Assembly: GCA_036378675.1 (NCBI GenBank)
Contig: DASUWA010000058.1
Location: 1-64,000, forward strand
Direction of reading: 5' to 3'
DNA length: 64,000 nt
Origin: Acidimicrobiales bacterium
Lineage (GTDB): Bacteria; Actinomycetota; Acidimicrobiia; Acidimicrobiales; Palsa-688
Shown here: positions 34,521 to 43,802 of the stretch, piece after piece
Position numbering within the stretch: the first letter of the stretch is position 1
Layout of the letters: each line of letters starts with the position of its first letter
Made by a program: the position numbers and the translations under genes
Notes under the pieces: generated by a model
What the model was told of the DNA's origin: nothing
Databases searched by the model: none
The model's input: the letters and a program-made list of their open reading frames with translations, nothing else

Positions 34521-37262
34521 ATGAGGTCCCGAAGGCGGACGGTCGCGGCATCAGGGGCAGTCGGGAAGCGAATACTTGTAGTTGCCGGAGTCGTGTTCGT
34601 ATTCGCCTGGATAGCCGGCGTCTGGTCCCCCTCGGCTCGAGCGTCGAGCATCACGAGCACCAGCAGTTTTCCGACGCCCTACAGCGATCCTTGGGGAACT
34701 GCATTCGACAACGCCGGCCGCGTCTGGGTCGCGATGCCCCAGTGTGATCCATCACCCACTTGTTCCAGCACCTTTCCTGGGAAGCTCGGACTTTTCGATC
34801 CGGCCACCGGGTCCTGGACCACAACTGTCGACCTTCCCACGGGTTATGGGCAGCCGTTGTTCGTGCAAGTCGACTCGTCGGGCGCCGTTTGGTTCGCGAT
34901 GCCGATGAGCAACAGCATCGGCAGGTACAACCCATCGACGACTCAGGTGTCACAATGGGCGGTCCCAACTTCAGGATCAGGACCCTGGGACCTAGCTATT
35001 GATTCCCACGGCAAGGTCTGGTTCACGGAGCATTACGGCAACAAGATCGGCTCCTTCGATCCCAGTACTCAGACATTCAACGAAGTCGCTACCCCGGCCA
35101 CGAACAGCCAGCCGTATGGGATCACGGTCGACAGCTCAGACAACGTCTGGTTTACGGAAAACAACAGCTCTGTGGCCCTGATCGCTGAGTACACCACGGC
35201 TGGGACGCTGACGGAGTACAAGATTCGCAACGGCAATACATCTGGGTTGACTCCTCACCTGATAACCATCGGCCCGAACGGTAACCCCTGGTGGTCCGAA
35301 GGGTTCGTAGGAGAGATCGGAACCCTGGACCTGTCTCAGGCCCAACCAGGCACCAACAAAGGCGTTACCGAGTTCAGCTATTCACGCACCTGCTCCAATT
35401 GCGGCACGCACACGTCCGGGATTGCTGTGGACGCAAACGGTCTTATCTGGTTCGACGACTCTCTTCAGAATACGTTCGGATCGTTCACTCCTAGCAGCTC
35501 TGCTTTCAACGTCTTCACCAGTCCGAACGGCGGACATCCGCATGACGGTCTGAACGTCGACTCCCAGAACCGAATTTGGTTCGACGAAGAGTTCAACAAC
35601 GCCATCGTCGAGGCGGTCCAGTCGGGATCTACGACCACGACAACCAGTTCACCTACTACGTCGACTAGCACGACATCGACGACGGTGGCTCAGACGACCA
35701 CGACTACGACGACTACTTCGACGACGGTGCCTCAGACGACCACGACTACGTCGACTACCTCGACGACGGTTCCTCAGACGACCACGACTACGTCGACTAG
35801 CACGACATCGACGACGGTGCCTCAGACGACCACGACTACGTCGACTACTTCGACGACGGTGGCTCCGACGACCACGACTACGTCGACTACCTCGACGACG
35901 GTGGCTCCGACGACCACGACTACGACATTGCCGTCGGGACCCCCACTCCTGGCGAGTGACAACTTTCGACGATCCAACCAGACCTTCTGGGGAACCGCTT
36001 CAGACGGCCATGTCTGGGGAGGCGATGCCAATGGCCTCAACTTGTTCTCGATTTCAAACAACACAGGTATGGTTTCCAGTAGCTTTGCCACCTATAGCGC
36101 GGTCCTTGGACCTTCCGCCACCGACGCGGAGGATTTCGCAACGGGATCTATGAGTGCGTTTTCAAATGCCAACTTTGGTGACGTTCTCAGGTGGACCGAT
36201 GGCAACAACTGGTACAAGGCGTATATCGACGGCTCCAGCTTCATTCTCCAAAAGAAGGTGGGTGGAACGACATCGATCATTGCCACCATGCCGTTCAGCG
36301 CGAACGCTGCCACTTCGTACACCATTCACTTCAGGGCGTTGGGTTCGACCCTTTCCGCCAACGTTTGGCCATCATCCGGCGCAGAACCAGCCGGATGGAT
36401 GCTGACAGCGAACGACACCACCTTTACCTCCGGGACCTGCGGCATGCGCTTCCTCACCCAATCCGGGGCCGCCACAATCACTTCATTCCAGGCTTACAAC
36501 CTGAGCAGCTCCGGGCCACCTCCGACCACCACGACCACCTCTACGACATCGACCACCTCTACGACATCGACTACCTCTACGACATCGACTACCTCTACGA
36601 CGTCTACGACCATCCCGTCCACAACCACGTCGACCACGTCCACCACCGTTCCGTCGACCACGACAACCACCACTACGACACTCCCCGGCTCTGGATCCAC
36701 GATCGCGATGGACAACTTCAGCCGGAGCAATCAGACCTTCTGGGGTACCGCGTCGGATGGTCAGAAGTGGGGTGGTGATGCCAACAACCTCAACGTGTTC
36801 TCGGTTGCAAATGGGGCTGGCGTCGTATCCAACACGAGCTTCGCCACCTACAGCGCTGTTCTCGGGCCATCCGTCACCAACGCGCAGGTGTTCGCGACCG
36901 GGTCGATGAGCGCGTTCTCGAGCAGCAACTTTGGTGATGTGCTTCGCTGGACGGACGGTAACAACTGGTACAAGGCCTATATCGACGGCTCCAACCTGAT
37001 CATCCAGAAGAAGGTCGCAGGAACAACCACGATTCTCACAAGTGTGCCATTCGCGGCGAGAGCGGGCACGGCCTACACCATTCACTTCGAGGCCGTCGGC
37101 TCGACGCTGGAGGCCAATGTCTGGCCGTCCACGGGAACCGAACCAGCCGGATGGATGGCTACTGCGAACGACACCACATTCACATCTGGTTTCTGCGGGA
37201 TGCGCTTCCTGACCCAAGCTGGATCAGCCACGATCACTGCCTTCAGGGCGGCCACAGTCTGA
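34521..37262 (+). CDS. Secreted propeller protein with two repeat domains on Thr-rich stalks
   Basis: 913 aa. A signal peptide (about 1-42) precedes a Vgb/NHL-like beta-propeller (about 45-365) made of repeated strands such as GKVWFTEHYGNKIGSFDP and NVWFTENN. A Thr/Ser stalk (about 369-472), a jelly-roll-like domain (about 475-660), a second Thr stalk (about 665-723) and a second copy of the jelly roll (about 728-912) follow. The two copies are strikingly alike, sharing SNQTFWGTASDG, NFGDVLRWTDGNNWYKAYID and TANDTTFTSG. The plan suggests a cell-surface adhesin or glycan-binding scaffold; the Thr stalks are likely O-mannosylation targets. No sorting signal or C-terminal anchor is visible. The ATG at 34521 has AGGAG directly upstream. 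Confidence 0.85.
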   Translation: MRSRRRTVAASGAVGKRILVVAGVVFVFAWIAGVWSPSARASSITSTSSFPTPYSDPWGTAFDNAGRVWVAMPQCDPSPTCSSTFPGKLGLFDPATGSWTTTVDLPTGYGQPLFVQVDSSGAVWFAMPMSNSIGRYNPSTTQVSQWAVPTSGSGPWDLAIDSHGKVWFTEHYGNKIGSFDPSTQTFNEVATPATNSQPYGITVDSSDNVWFTENNSSVALIAEYTTAGTLTEYKIRNGNTSGLTPHLITIGPNGNPWWSEGFVGEIGTLDLSQAQPGTNKGVTEFSYSRTCSNCGTHTSGIAVDANGLIWFDDSLQNTFGSFTPSSSAFNVFTSPNGGHPHDGLNVDSQNRIWFDEEFNNAIVEAVQSGSTTTTTSSPTTSTSTTSTTVAQTTTTTTTTSTTVPQTTTTTSTTSTTVPQTTTTTSTSTTSTTVPQTTTTTSTTSTTVAPTTTTTSTTSTTVAPTTTTTTLPSGPPLLASDNFRRSNQTFWGTASDGHVWGGDANGLNLFSISNNTGMVSSSFATYSAVLGPSATDAEDFATGSMSAFSNANFGDVLRWTDGNNWYKAYIDGSSFILQKKVGGTTSIIATMPFSANAATSYTIHFRALGSTLSANVWPSSGAEPAGWMLTANDTTFTSGTCGMRFLTQSGAATITSFQAYNLSSSGPPPTTTTTSTTSTTSTTSTTSTTSTTSTTSTTIPSTTTSTTSTTVPSTTTTTTTTLPGSGSTIAMDNFSRSNQTFWGTASDGQKWGGDANNLNVFSVANGAGVVSNTSFATYSAVLGPSVTNAQVFATGSMSAFSSSNFGDVLRWTDGNNWYKAYIDGSNLIIQKKVAGTTTILTSVPFAARAGTAYTIHFEAVGSTLEANVWPSTGTEPAGWMATANDTTFTSGFCGMRFLTQAGSATITAFRAATV
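35627..35938 (+). repeat. Thr-rich linker repeat 1 (in-gene tandem array)
   Basis: About 310 bp of imperfect tandem repeat built on ACGACGGTGCCTCAGACGAC and GACTACGTCGACTA-type units, with a main unit near 42 bp plus 6-bp internal periodicity. It encodes Thr/Ser with periodic Val-Pro/Ala-Gln/Pro. Different units carry CCTCAG, GCTCAG or GCTCCG, so expansion by slippage or unequal exchange is likely. It is an in-frame part of the surface protein. Confidence 0.9.
36517..36690 (+). repeat. Thr-rich linker repeat 2 (in-gene tandem array)
   Basis: A second array, largely of 15-bp CTCTACGACATCGAC-type units, runs five or so times and then changes to CCGTCGACCACG-type units. It encodes a Thr-Ser-Thr stalk between the two jelly-roll domains. 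Its codon use differs from that of linker 1, so it expanded separately. Confidence 0.88.
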
Positions 37263-37273
37263 GAGGCTGAAAA

Positions 37274-37819
37274 ATGGCGGAACTCACTACAAGAGTCGCA
37301 ACGCTCGTGCTGCTCGGCGCATTCGTTGCCCTGTCGGCGTCCTGCACCAGCGGCCCCGAACACAAGGATCAGAATGGTGCCGCGCGGTTGGGTGGGACGC
37401 CGACGGCGATCATCCCTACTTCTAGCGGTGGAAGTCCCGGGACAGGTCCCATACTCGGCAGCAACGCGAGCGGGCCCATCGCTCTTCCGGACCGAAGCCT
37501 AGCCATCGTCAGTTTCACGAAGCGCTTGCAGAAGAGTAACCAGGCCGAATTCGTCGATATCAGCCTCACAATTAGGAATGAGGGGCAATCGTCCATTACC
37601 AACGAGCCGAGGTTCTTCTCACTGATCGGAAGGGGGGGTGATGTGTTTTCCTATCAAGACAATAGTTCCGACGACTTCTACCTTCCTATCGACCCGCACA
37701 CTTCACGTACGGGATTGATCGAGTTCGAAATCCCCGCAGCGGCGGCGCAAGGGTTGCAGCTTCTCTACCGCCCAGACGCCCCAACGGACACGGTGATAGC
37801 CAGGCTCGTTCCCTCCTAA
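37274..37819 (+). CDS. Lipoprotein with DUF4352-like beta domain
   Basis: 181 aa. A signal peptide with lipobox LSASC places the lipid-modified cysteine at residue 24. A Gly/Ser/Pro linker follows, and residues about 80-180 form a beta-sandwich of DUF4352-like type (FVDISLTIRNEGQSSI and FYLPIDPHTSRTGLIEFEIP). Such domains bind or stabilise partner proteins outside the membrane. It lies 11 bp after the surface-repeat protein gene and 8 bp before the next glycosyltransferase gene, so it is within the same transcript and may tether the repeat protein or help secretion of the glycan. Confidence 0.82.
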   Translation: MAELTTRVATLVLLGAFVALSASCTSGPEHKDQNGAARLGGTPTAIIPTSSGGSPGTGPILGSNASGPIALPDRSLAIVSFTKRLQKSNQAEFVDISLTIRNEGQSSITNEPRFFSLIGRGGDVFSYQDNSSDDFYLPIDPHTSRTGLIEFEIPAAAAQGLQLLYRPDAPTDTVIARLVPS

Positions 37820-37827
37820 TTGCAATC

Positions 37828-39300
37828 GTGACCATCACCCGCGAGACCGGCGAAACGCATCTCATCTTGGTAGACGCTCCCTTCGACGCGCCCGAGGAGG
37901 ATTGGTCGACGTGGGGCGCTGCTGCCTCCGGTGCAAAGCAAGTAATCACCCCGGTCCAAGTCGGCGTGCTCGTGTCGCTGCTTGCCTTGTTCATCGTCGG
38001 GCTCTACCGGGCCCCGGATCACGCCCTGAGAGCTGCCCTCGACGCGACCACCTTCGTCTATCTGTTGACCGGGCTGCACAAGGTCCGACTCCTAGTCAGA
38101 AGCGAGAGTGCGTCTGGAAACATCGCTAGCGAGCCGATCCTTCCGGAGGACGACCAACTCCCTATCTATACAGTGATGGTGCCGCTTCACCGCGAAGGTC
38201 GGGTGATCCCGTCGCTAGTCCAGCGGCTGGAGGCTATCGACTACCCCCCGGACCGTCTCCAGATCTTGTTGCTGATCGAAACTGACGACGAGGAAACCGT
38301 AAACGCTGTGGCGGCCTATCCGCTTCCCGTGAACATTCGCCCAGTACTCATGGCCCCTGGCGAGATCCGGACCAAGCCGCGGGCACTCAATATCGGGCTC
38401 CAGCATGCGGCCGGTGAGTTTGTCGTGGTGTACGACGCGGAGGACCAACCTGAGCCGGATCAGTTGAGGAAGGCTGTCGCAGCGCTCAGGTCCGCGCCTG
38501 AGGAAGTCGTGTGTGTCCAGGCCCGGCTCAACTTCTATAACCGACATCAGTCGACGCTCACGCGGCTCTTTGCCATTGACTACGCCATCTGGTACGACCA
38601 GCTGTTGCCTGGGCTCTCAGGCGATCGCGGCCAGCGGCACGCTTTCGTCCCCCTAGGCGGCACCTCCAATCACTTCTGGACCGAAATGCTCCGGCACATC
38701 GGTGGCTGGGACCCCTACAACGTGACCGAGGACTGCGATCTTGCCGTGCGCCTGAGCCGGGAGGGATTCAAGGTAGCGATGATGGACTCGGTGACTTGGG
38801 AGGAAGCTGTTCCGCGAGTCCAACCATGGATCAAACAACGCTCACGGTGGATCAAAGGCTACTTACAGACCTTCTTGGTCCACACGCGACACCCGTTTCG
38901 CCTGTGGCGCGAAGTCCACTCTCGCGCCTACGTCGACTTTCACGTACTTGTGGGGGGCACTGCGCTGCTGTTGCTGCTCAACCCGTTGATGTGGACCTTG
39001 ACTGCGGTGTACATGTCAACCAAGGGAACCCAAGTGGGGGGTTACATACAGACGCTTTACCCCCCTTACGTCTACTACCCGTCGCTCGTGAGTCTCCTCC
39101 TCTGGAACTTCATTCTCTTCTATACGGGGGCCTACGTCTGCGTTCGGCACGGTCTGGCCGACCTCGCCCGGTACGCCCTCCTCGTTCCGTTTTATTGGGT
39201 CATCCTTAGTGTCGGCGCTTGGGTTGGGCTGATCAGCCTGGTTCGCAATCCGTTCTACTGGGACAAGACCGAGCACGGCGTTAGCGTTAACGGTACCTGA
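37828..39300 (+). CDS. Processive-type GT2 glycosyltransferase (cellulose/hyaluronan synthase-like)
   Basis: 490 aa. Two N-terminal membrane helices (about 47-90) precede a GT2 domain with D203-AED206 as the DxD-type motif, TED at 300-302 and QRSRW at 337-341. Several membrane helices follow (about 370-480). This is the second complete processive synthase in the block, smaller than the fusion at 23793-27515 and without a PilZ domain. It should polymerise and translocate a glycan. The GTG start is 8 bp after the lipoprotein stop, and the next gene follows by 5 bp. Confidence 0.88.
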   Translation: MTITRETGETHLILVDAPFDAPEEDWSTWGAAASGAKQVITPVQVGVLVSLLALFIVGLYRAPDHALRAALDATTFVYLLTGLHKVRLLVRSESASGNIASEPILPEDDQLPIYTVMVPLHREGRVIPSLVQRLEAIDYPPDRLQILLLIETDDEETVNAVAAYPLPVNIRPVLMAPGEIRTKPRALNIGLQHAAGEFVVVYDAEDQPEPDQLRKAVAALRSAPEEVVCVQARLNFYNRHQSTLTRLFAIDYAIWYDQLLPGLSGDRGQRHAFVPLGGTSNHFWTEMLRHIGGWDPYNVTEDCDLAVRLSREGFKVAMMDSVTWEEAVPRVQPWIKQRSRWIKGYLQTFLVHTRHPFRLWREVHSRAYVDFHVLVGGTALLLLLNPLMWTLTAVYMSTKGTQVGGYIQTLYPPYVYYPSLVSLLLWNFILFYTGAYVCVRHGLADLARYALLVPFYWVILSVGAWVGLISLVRNPFYWDKTEHGVSVNGT

Positions 39301-39305
39301 TCGGT

Positions 39306-40985
39306 ATGGTTCAAGTAGAGATCGAAGCCCCCACTCGTGTCAGGGCGCTACAAAATCCTGTTTCGATCCGAGATCAGGTATTCGCCCTCTATAAATGGCT
39401 CAGAGTGCATGTCTCGGACACGTGGTGGGTCGGGATAATTGCCGCGTCTGTGAGCCTCGCCGTCTACGCCTGGTACGAGTCGCGCGGCATGACCACATTG
39501 TTCAACGACGCCCGTGTCCGGGAGCTGATCGCACGACGCGTAATTTCGAGCCGCACACCCGGGCTCGCCCAACTCGGAGCTACCTGGCTGCCATTACCTG
39601 GCATTCTCATGATGCCGTTCATTTGGAGCGATGCCCTTTTCCGGGACGGTCTCGCCGGCGCCATCCCATCGATGCTGGCATATGTGTTGGCCGCCACCTA
39701 CGTGTACCGCTTCGCCAGACTCGCCACGTCGAGTCGCGCAGCTGGCTGGCTTGCCGCAGGGATTCTCATGGCCAACCCCAGCCTCCTGTACATGCAGAGC
39801 ACCGCGATGAGCGAGACGGTTTCGCTCTGCGCATTTGTGGCCGGCCTCTTTTATGCGTTTCGGCTGACAAAGACACATCACTCCTCCGACATCGTCAAAT
39901 GTGCCTCGGCGGTAGCGGCCGGGTCGCTCGTCCGTTACGACGACTGGCTAATCGCGTTTGCCCTAGTTCCAGTGCTGGCTTGGATCGCCTGGAAACACGG
40001 GGGGTACCTCCTGGCCGAAGCCTGGGTCATCCTGTACAGCCTCCTTGCTTTCGCCGGGTGTGTTGCTTGGGTCATCTACAACGCGGTTATCTTCCACGAC
40101 CCGCTCTTGTCCTTCTTCTACGGGCAGTCCAGCCACAAGTACTATCCGAATACCCCCGGCCGGCTCCTTCCCGCCCGGGGTCACCCGATCGTCGCTCTGA
40201 AGATGTACGGGTTTTCGGTAGCTGGGACCGTTGGCTGGCCGCTGATAGCGCTCGCGCTGGCCGGACTATTGGTCGCCATGTGGCGGTTGAGGGTGCGAGC
40301 TGACTCGCTGCCTGTGTTCATGAGCCTCTTACCCTTCGTCTTCTATTCGCTCGTGTTCTATCTCGGGGTGAATACCGCGAACGTTCCCCAGCTGAGTTTT
40401 GGTGGTTACTACAACGTCCGGTTCGCACTTGCCATGGTTCCGGCTGTCGCGCTATTCGCCGCTTTCTTCGCCTCGATGGGCGAGTCGCGCACGCGAAGAT
40501 GGGTGGCGGGAAGCCTCCTGCTTCCCGTGGCGGTCTGGGGATTTTGGGGATCCACCCACCAGAAGCCCTTTGTGGTGCGCGAAGCGGTGTACGGAAACGC
40601 CAACCTTCGGGTTCCTGGCCACACAGAGGCGAACTGGATGGCCGCGAACTACCACGGGGGGAACATTCTTCTGACCTACCTGGACAACTCAGCGATGGCG
40701 TTTTACCTGATGACCGACTACCGGGTCCCCGACCGTGCGTTCCTAACCGACGCCAACGGCGTCCAGTTTGCAGCAGCGCTTGCCCACCCCCAGGATTCAG
40801 TGACCTGGATAATCCTGAGCCTCAATCTCCAGGACGGTGGGAACCGGATCAGGACTGCGCTGCTGGGGGATCCTGCCTGGCGGTCGTACTTCGCCCTGCG
40901 GGCGACACTTGGGACAACCCAGATATACGAGAAACTCCAGAACGTCTCCTCCGGCGGCGAGGCGACTTACGCACTCGGCCCCTAG
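39306..40985 (+). CDS. Multi-spanning GT39/GT87-like glycosyltransferase
   Basis: 559 aa with about ten membrane helices. The first extracytoplasmic loop carries LFNDARVRELIARRV, an acidic/basic motif at the position used for metal or donor binding in lipid-linked-sugar transferases. SLVRYDDW is a second conserved-looking polar loop. A soluble C-terminal region of about 130 residues lies outside the membrane. It probably transfers a sugar from a polyprenyl carrier onto an external acceptor. It is tightly linked to the upstream GT2 and is the last membrane enzyme of the plus-strand block. Confidence 0.8.
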   Translation: MVQVEIEAPTRVRALQNPVSIRDQVFALYKWLRVHVSDTWWVGIIAASVSLAVYAWYESRGMTTLFNDARVRELIARRVISSRTPGLAQLGATWLPLPGILMMPFIWSDALFRDGLAGAIPSMLAYVLAATYVYRFARLATSSRAAGWLAAGILMANPSLLYMQSTAMSETVSLCAFVAGLFYAFRLTKTHHSSDIVKCASAVAAGSLVRYDDWLIAFALVPVLAWIAWKHGGYLLAEAWVILYSLLAFAGCVAWVIYNAVIFHDPLLSFFYGQSSHKYYPNTPGRLLPARGHPIVALKMYGFSVAGTVGWPLIALALAGLLVAMWRLRVRADSLPVFMSLLPFVFYSLVFYLGVNTANVPQLSFGGYYNVRFALAMVPAVALFAAFFASMGESRTRRWVAGSLLLPVAVWGFWGSTHQKPFVVREAVYGNANLRVPGHTEANWMAANYHGGNILLTYLDNSAMAFYLMTDYRVPDRAFLTDANGVQFAAALAHPQDSVTWIILSLNLQDGGNRIRTALLGDPAWRSYFALRATLGTTQIYEKLQNVSSGGEATYALGP

Positions 40986-41166
40986 CCGTCGCTCAGGGAG
41001 AACAGAACTCCCAGGTCAGAACACCTGCGGAGGGGCGCGGAATGTCAGTGGGCGACAGCTTGGCCGCCGGCCATTAACCTCCCGACCGGGGCTTAAAGGT
41101 TACTGCCGATCCGGCCGAGACCTCGGAGTGCGCCGGGGCGCGACCGGCCGCGAACGGAGACATCCG

Positions 41167-42729
41167 ATGAAGCTCTCCAGGCTGCGGCGTCTTCGGTGGT
41201 TGGTCGTCGGCCTGCTCGTCTTGGGTGTGCTCCCCTTTATCGCGTTCGTGCTCGGGACGACACCTCCGACTCCGGCTCGCGCGTCCCTACACAACAGGAG
41301 TCACACGTCGAGCACGACGATAACCAATCCCACCACGACTTCCTCGATTGCGACCACCACAACCGTGGCCCGCCCGAGCACCGCATCAGTCACTCGCTCC
41401 ACGGCCACGACCGTGGCGTCGTCCCGGACCGCCGTTCCCGCGCCGGTGACGATTCCGGCCTCGCCGCCTCCCCACATCGGGATTGGAATCTCTGCTGGCC
41501 AGGATGCCAACGGTCTCAACGGCTGGGTCCCGAACAGTCATATTCCCTTCGACTACACGTATCAGTACCTTTCCGGCGGAGTCAACACCGGCCACGGTTG
41601 GCAAGGGTGGAACACCGACGCGGAGTTCCCCGTCTCCTATGCCGAGTCAGCCGCCGCGGGTGGCCACACTCCGGTATTCCCGTATTACATGCTTCGTCAA
41701 TCGAATGGGCCCTGCAACAGCTGTGCAGAGGCCAACGTCGACCTGGCCAACCTGAACAGCCAGACGGTCATGACGTCTTATTACGCCGACTTCACGACCC
41801 TCATGCAACGCCTCGGACCCGGGACATACGGAGGCTTAACCGGGTTCGGCGGAAAAGTGATCGTACAGCTTGAGCCGGACCTCTCCGGCTATGCCGAGCA
41901 GGCAGTCCTCGATGCTTCGCACTGTTATAGCTTCTGCACCGGGGGCGCAAACGATCCGAACAATCTCACCGCCTCGGTTGCGAGTTCAGGTGATCCAGAT
42001 GTGACGGCCTATCCGAACAGTTACCGAGGCTTCAATCTCGCCCTCCTCCATCTAAGAGACCTGTACGCACCGAATGTTGAGCTCGCCTTTCATATCAGCG
42101 ACTGGGCCTCATTGCAGGACATCGGATCGTCGACGAACCCGAACCTGAACGTTGTCAGTCTTGGGAGCGAAGTCGCCGCATTCGCCAAGGCCAGCGGCGT
42201 CGGTGGCGCCCCAGCCGGGACGTCTAACTACAACCTCCTCTTCAACGACGTCAGCAACGGCGATGCGGGGTATTACTCGACCGTCATGCACGATTCCTCG
42301 GGATGGTGGGACACCCTCAACGCGACGTTCCCGAACTTCCATCGTTGGGAGCATTACCTCGGGACCATCACCAGCCAGCTGGCCAAGTCCGCCTTCGTGT
42401 GGCAGATTCCACTGGGCAACCAGTGGTTCGACACGGAGAACAACACCAAGGGTCACTACCAGGACAACAAGATCTCCTACTTCTTCGACCACATGGCGGA
42501 GCTCTCCGATATCAAGGTCACCGGGCTGCTTTTCGGTAGCGGCGTCTCGGGGAGCACTGTCAACTTCGACGGGATGAAAGACGGAGTAACCAACCCGTCT
42601 CCTACATGCAACAGCTCGGGCGTTAGTAGCGGGACCGTGTGCGCCAACCGCACGTCCAGTGTCTCCGATGACGACGGCGGCTATCTCCGAATTGAGGCGG
42701 TAGCGTATTTCGCATCCCACCCTGGATGA
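41167..42729 (+). CDS. Secreted protein with putative glycoside-hydrolase barrel
   Basis: 520 aa from the ATG at 41167; the open frame extends further upstream but that part is Arg-rich and non-coding in character. A signal peptide (about 1-40) is followed by a Thr/Ser linker (about 45-100) like those of the surface-repeat protein, then one globular domain (about 105-520). Segments such as HTPVFPYYMLRQSNG, KVIVQLEPDLSGYAEQAV and VELAFHISDWASL read like successive strands of a TIM-barrel hydrolase; the Glu in VQLEPD could be catalytic. I cannot place it in a numbered GH family. It probably remodels the polysaccharide made by the neighbouring synthases. Confidence 0.75.
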   Translation: MKLSRLRRLRWLVVGLLVLGVLPFIAFVLGTTPPTPARASLHNRSHTSSTTITNPTTTSSIATTTTVARPSTASVTRSTATTVASSRTAVPAPVTIPASPPPHIGIGISAGQDANGLNGWVPNSHIPFDYTYQYLSGGVNTGHGWQGWNTDAEFPVSYAESAAAGGHTPVFPYYMLRQSNGPCNSCAEANVDLANLNSQTVMTSYYADFTTLMQRLGPGTYGGLTGFGGKVIVQLEPDLSGYAEQAVLDASHCYSFCTGGANDPNNLTASVASSGDPDVTAYPNSYRGFNLALLHLRDLYAPNVELAFHISDWASLQDIGSSTNPNLNVVSLGSEVAAFAKASGVGGAPAGTSNYNLLFNDVSNGDAGYYSTVMHDSSGWWDTLNATFPNFHRWEHYLGTITSQLAKSAFVWQIPLGNQWFDTENNTKGHYQDNKISYFFDHMAELSDIKVTGLLFGSGVSGSTVNFDGMKDGVTNPSPTCNSSGVSSGTVCANRTSSVSDDDGGYLRIEAVAYFASHPG

Positions 42730-42763
42730 GTGGTGGGAAGGTTGTCAGGGCAGCAAGGATTAC

Positions 42764-43789
42764 CTACGAGACGGCCGCTTCTGACCGGTCGTTGACTGTC
42801 CAAGCAGGGCCGTATTCCTGCTCGTACCACCGGCAGCTGAGGCGGACTCCCTCGCGCACTGTTACCTTCGGTTGGTAGCCCAACCGCTGACGGGCCTTCT
42901 GGATCGAGTGGCGATTGGCGGTCCCGTAAAGCTTGACCCCATGCCGGGTGACCACGGGGGAGCCATTTCGTGTGAAGCCGGCCGCTCCCTCGGCGACGGC
43001 GGCAGCGGTCAAAGCGAGAGGGTACGGCACGTGGATTCGCGGAGGTCTAACACCCAGATCGACTGCGACCGAGTCGAGGAAGGATCTCTGGGTGAGCGGC
43101 TCGTCATTCGTGATATTGAACGCCTCCCCTTCAGCCTCCTGCGCGTCGGCGCACAGAAGCAGCCCTTGTACCACATCAGTTACAAAGACCAAAGGCAAGA
43201 AGTTGCGACCTGACCCGATCACGATCGCCTTGCCGGCGCGGATCTTTTCGGCCACCCGAGCGAAGTTGAGACGGTCGTGAACTCCGAAGATCGTTCCTGG
43301 TCGCACTATTGCTGCTGGCAGGGCGTGCTCTTCAATCCACCTTTGCACCAAGAGATCGCCTTGAGCCTTGGTGATCCAGTATGGGTCGTCGCCTGGTGCC
43401 GGTTTGACGCTCTCCTCGAGCGCCCACCCCCGGTTGATCCCATAGATCGTCCAGGAACTTACATGCACAAGGCGACGAATGCCGGACGCGAGCACTGCGC
43501 GGCACACGTTGTCGGTACCTTGGACGTTCACCTCTGCGTACTCCTTCATCGGGACCCACTGGCCCTGCAGGGCCGCGAGGTGGAAGAGCGTGTCTACACC
43601 GTTCGTGGGTGCCTCTAGCGATTCGCGGTCGCAGACGTCCCCGCGGTAGACCTGCACACCGAGCTCCTCCAATTGCCGAGTGTTCTCAGCGGGCAAGACG
43701 AGGGCCCTGACGGAATCGCCTCGGTCCAGCAGGGCTTCAACCAGATGGCGCCCCAATAATCCGGTTGCGCCTGTGACGAGTGCCTGCAC
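42764..43789 (-). CDS. Extended SDR (3-beta-HSD/nucleotide-sugar epimerase-like), paralogue 1
   Basis: 341 aa from a GTG at 43789, preceded by AAAGGAGA; the longer open frame to 44020 would overlap the neighbour. The NAD(P) motif TGATGLLG is at residues 6-13, and the active site is Y137-WIT-K141 with Ser in VHVSSWTIYG. Its strand is opposite to the plus-strand glycan block and it is the last of a four-gene minus-strand run. It is closely similar in layout to the genes at 44609 and 45660, whose catalytic Tyr and Lys are at the same residue numbers. Confidence 0.88.
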   Translation of the reverse strand: MQALVTGATGLLGRHLVEALLDRGDSVRALVLPAENTRQLEELGVQVYRGDVCDRESLEAPTNGVDTLFHLAALQGQWVPMKEYAEVNVQGTDNVCRAVLASGIRRLVHVSSWTIYGINRGWALEESVKPAPGDDPYWITKAQGDLLVQRWIEEHALPAAIVRPGTIFGVHDRLNFARVAEKIRAGKAIVIGSGRNFLPLVFVTDVVQGLLLCADAQEAEGEAFNITNDEPLTQRSFLDSVAVDLGVRPPRIHVPYPLALTAAAVAEGAAGFTRNGSPVVTRHGVKLYGTANRHSIQKARQRLGYQPKVTVREGVRLSCRWYEQEYGPAWTVNDRSEAAVS

Positions 43790-43802
43790 GGGGTCTCCTT
43801 TC

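Noticed and set aside
35627-36690. Repeat arrays in the surface gene as a CRISPR or mobile-element array
   Set aside because: They are in-frame Thr/Ser codons of variable short units, with no unique spacers and no cas genes.
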